Shown here in pieces: positions 62,861 to 64,000 of a DNA stretch of 64,000 nt. The translations under genes were made by a program, and so were the position numbers. The stretch is from Photobacterium aquimaris (GTDB lineage Bacteria > Pseudomonadota > Gammaproteobacteria > Enterobacterales > Vibrionaceae). The stretch covers positions 6,783 to 70,782 of the forward strand of contig NZ_MSCC01000004.1 of NCBI RefSeq assembly GCF_002954455.1. The letters run 5' to 3'. Below the pieces are notes generated by a model, which saw only the letters and a program-made list of their open reading frames with translations, did not search any database and was not told the origin of the DNA. Each line of letters starts with the position of its first letter. Within the stretch, counting starts at the first letter, position 1.

Positions 62861-63136
62861 ATAGCAACAAAATCCCGTGGTTATTCGTCAGTTACCCTAT
62901 CGAAACGAAAATACAGCAACAAAATCCTGAAACGTGATGCAATCGAAAACAAAAAACGGTCATATTTTCCGATAGTGCTCACAAAAAGCACTGGAAATAG
63001 GCCAAACAAAGATACAGCAACAAAATCCCGAAAATATCAGCTTTGTAGGGGGGGGGAAATCAGCAGTAGATCACTTACTGCTCAAAAAACAAGTAGTTGT
63101 TTTAGTGCTGTTGTCAAATACAGCAACAAAATCCCG
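62861..63136. repeat. Four dispersed iterons
   Basis: Single copies at 62861 (ATAGCAACAAAATCCCG), 62913 (ending ATCCTG), 63014 and 63120. They extend the array toward rep and may serve copy-number control. Confidence 0.88.
63048..63056. repeat. Run of nine G
   Basis: An uninterrupted G9 tract between iterons, on a low-GC background. Its length is likely to vary. Confidence 0.9.
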
Positions 63137-63430
63137 TTGATTTGCCTGTTTACGAAAAAACCATGCCGATTTTGTCTTTACTGTTAGTATTTATTAGCTT
63201 AGATGTTTTGTTATTGTGTGTTAGGTGTTTAATATATGTTGTGCAGAATTTAGCAAACGATTGTTTATCAATAAGTTATATTTTATCAAGTCTAGCTTGC
63301 ATGATTTCGTGAACTTGTAGATTATCGGCTTTGATGTTGTCATATCTTATGTGATCTAAAACATGTTATTCTCCATAAGTATCTGAATATAAATGATTAT
63401 GTTAGATTGTGGTTTTTTGGTGATAAATAT

Positions 63431-63458
63431 AGCAACATTGATTGTTTGCAATGTTGCT
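63431..63458. promoter_or_regulatory. Half-iteron inverted repeat, presumed rep operator
   Basis: AGCAACATTG-ATTGTTTG-CAATGTTGCT, 76 bases before the rep ATG. AGCAACA is the first part of the iteron (the 62861 copy has ATAGCAACA too). In iteron plasmids Rep dimers bind such inverted half-iterons to repress their own gene. Confidence 0.75.
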
Positions 63459-63533
63459 TTAATTGTTGACGACACACCTAACTCATGTTGAAATGACGTT
63501 CTAATAATAAAAATCTTTAAGTTTGGGATGACT

Positions 63534-64000
63534 ATGAGTAATAAGCTAAGTGCTACAAGTGAACAGCCACAAACAATGCTTTATCGTATGCCAGAAGAAT
63601 TGAGATATATCATTCCTGCTAAGTTTTTATTTGGTCGTCAGGAACTAAATAAGAATCAACGTAAGATTGTTGCGCTATTACTTTTACAAATTAAGCAATG
63701 GCGCGATGAATTATATGAAAGTGACCTAATCAACGGAAAAATGTCCGTTACTGAATTGTCAGTAGATGAACGTAGAGCTCACTACAATAATTTTCGTCCT
63801 GATCCAGACACACTACCTAAACATCATTTGGCCGTTCGTTTTCAGCAGGACATTATTAAGAAAATGTTTGGCAGTATTGATTACGAAACCCATCGTATTA
63901 TTGGTCGAGCATTAAAAGGGATAATGGGACGAGTAGTACATGAACAAGATCGTGATGCCGCAGGTAAGCTAGTCACTAAGATGTATGTGATTATTCCAAA
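63534..64000 (+). CDS. Replication initiator (Rep), N-terminal part, cut by the window edge
   Basis: 155 codons are open from the ATG at 63534 (or 63528) to the last base, with GGGA before the start. The product begins MSNKLSATSEQPQTMLYRMP and contains LNKNQRKIVALLLLQIKQW and later HHLAVRFQQDIIKKMFG; the helical, basic pattern with a winged-helix look fits iteron-binding Rep proteins, but I do not name a Pfam family with certainty. The location after 15 iterons and a half-iteron operator makes initiator function very likely. The rest lies outside. Confidence 0.75.
   Translation, partial: MSNKLSATSEQPQTMLYRMPEELRYIIPAKFLFGRQELNKNQRKIVALLLLQIKQWRDELYESDLINGKMSVTELSVDERRAHYNNFRPDPDTLPKHHLAVRFQQDIIKKMFGSIDYETHRIIGRALKGIMGRVVHEQDRDAAGKLVTKMYVIIP

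Overview
The window looks like part of a large, AT-rich conjugative plasmid from a gammaproteobacterium. A member of the Vibrionaceae (Photobacterium/Vibrio type) is my best guess, inferred from gene style and low GC rather than from any database match. It holds plasmid-type replication, stability and transfer functions and no rRNA, tRNA or core metabolic genes.

Layout. (1) 0.1-7.5 kb, minus strand: a chaperone-usher fimbrial operon of the alternate (CS1/alpha-like) kind, read from major pilin through chaperone, usher and two small pilus subunits to an EAL phosphodiesterase, an AraC-type regulator and a PAS-like protein. (2) 7.6-17.8 kb: small plasmid genes, a topoisomerase III, a solitary DndC-like sulfurtransferase-family protein, a RecT/Bet-like annealing protein and small membrane proteins. 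(3) 17.8-22.7 kb: the distal part of an MPF_G (ICE/TIGR0375x-type) mating-pair apparatus. (4) 22.8-30 kb: a stability and defence-like island with hok/sok, a retron-type reverse transcriptase with an Xre partner and a third small gene, a RelE/ParE-Phd/YefM pair, a HEPN/RES-type protein, an Abi-like membrane protein, a serine recombinase stub and a shortened cold-shock protein. (5) 30.1-38 kb: the core MPF_G operon from the RAQPRD protein to the VirB4/TraC ATPase. (6) 38-53 kb: a type IVb thin-pilus cluster of the R64 kind (PilL, N, O, P, Q, R, prepilin-like subunits) followed by three exported proteins of unknown role. (7) 53-61.8 kb: a DsbC-like thiol protein, a LysM-like protein, TraD coupling protein and unknown genes. 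(8) 61.8-64 kb: an iteron origin (Dam-site cluster, AT-rich ACTTTA tract, 15 iteron copies, half-iteron operator) and the start of the replication initiator gene, cut by the window edge.

How it works together. The MPF_G channel, TraD and the thin pilus would make a conjugation machine; topoisomerase III, the annealing protein and DsbC-like protein support it; hok/sok and the toxin-antitoxin pair keep the plasmid. The relaxase, prepilin peptidase and pilus transglycosylase are not in the window.

The most notable unlisted signal is a dispersed dyad, GATTTTG-N7-CAAAATC, found at eight places (a ninth is weak), nearly all at the heads of transfer, pilus or DNA-processing operons. I read it as the operator of one plasmid-wide transfer regulator. 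Four genes also show single-base frameshifts or an early stop, three of them at or near homopolymers; these could be real decay, slippage or sequencing error.
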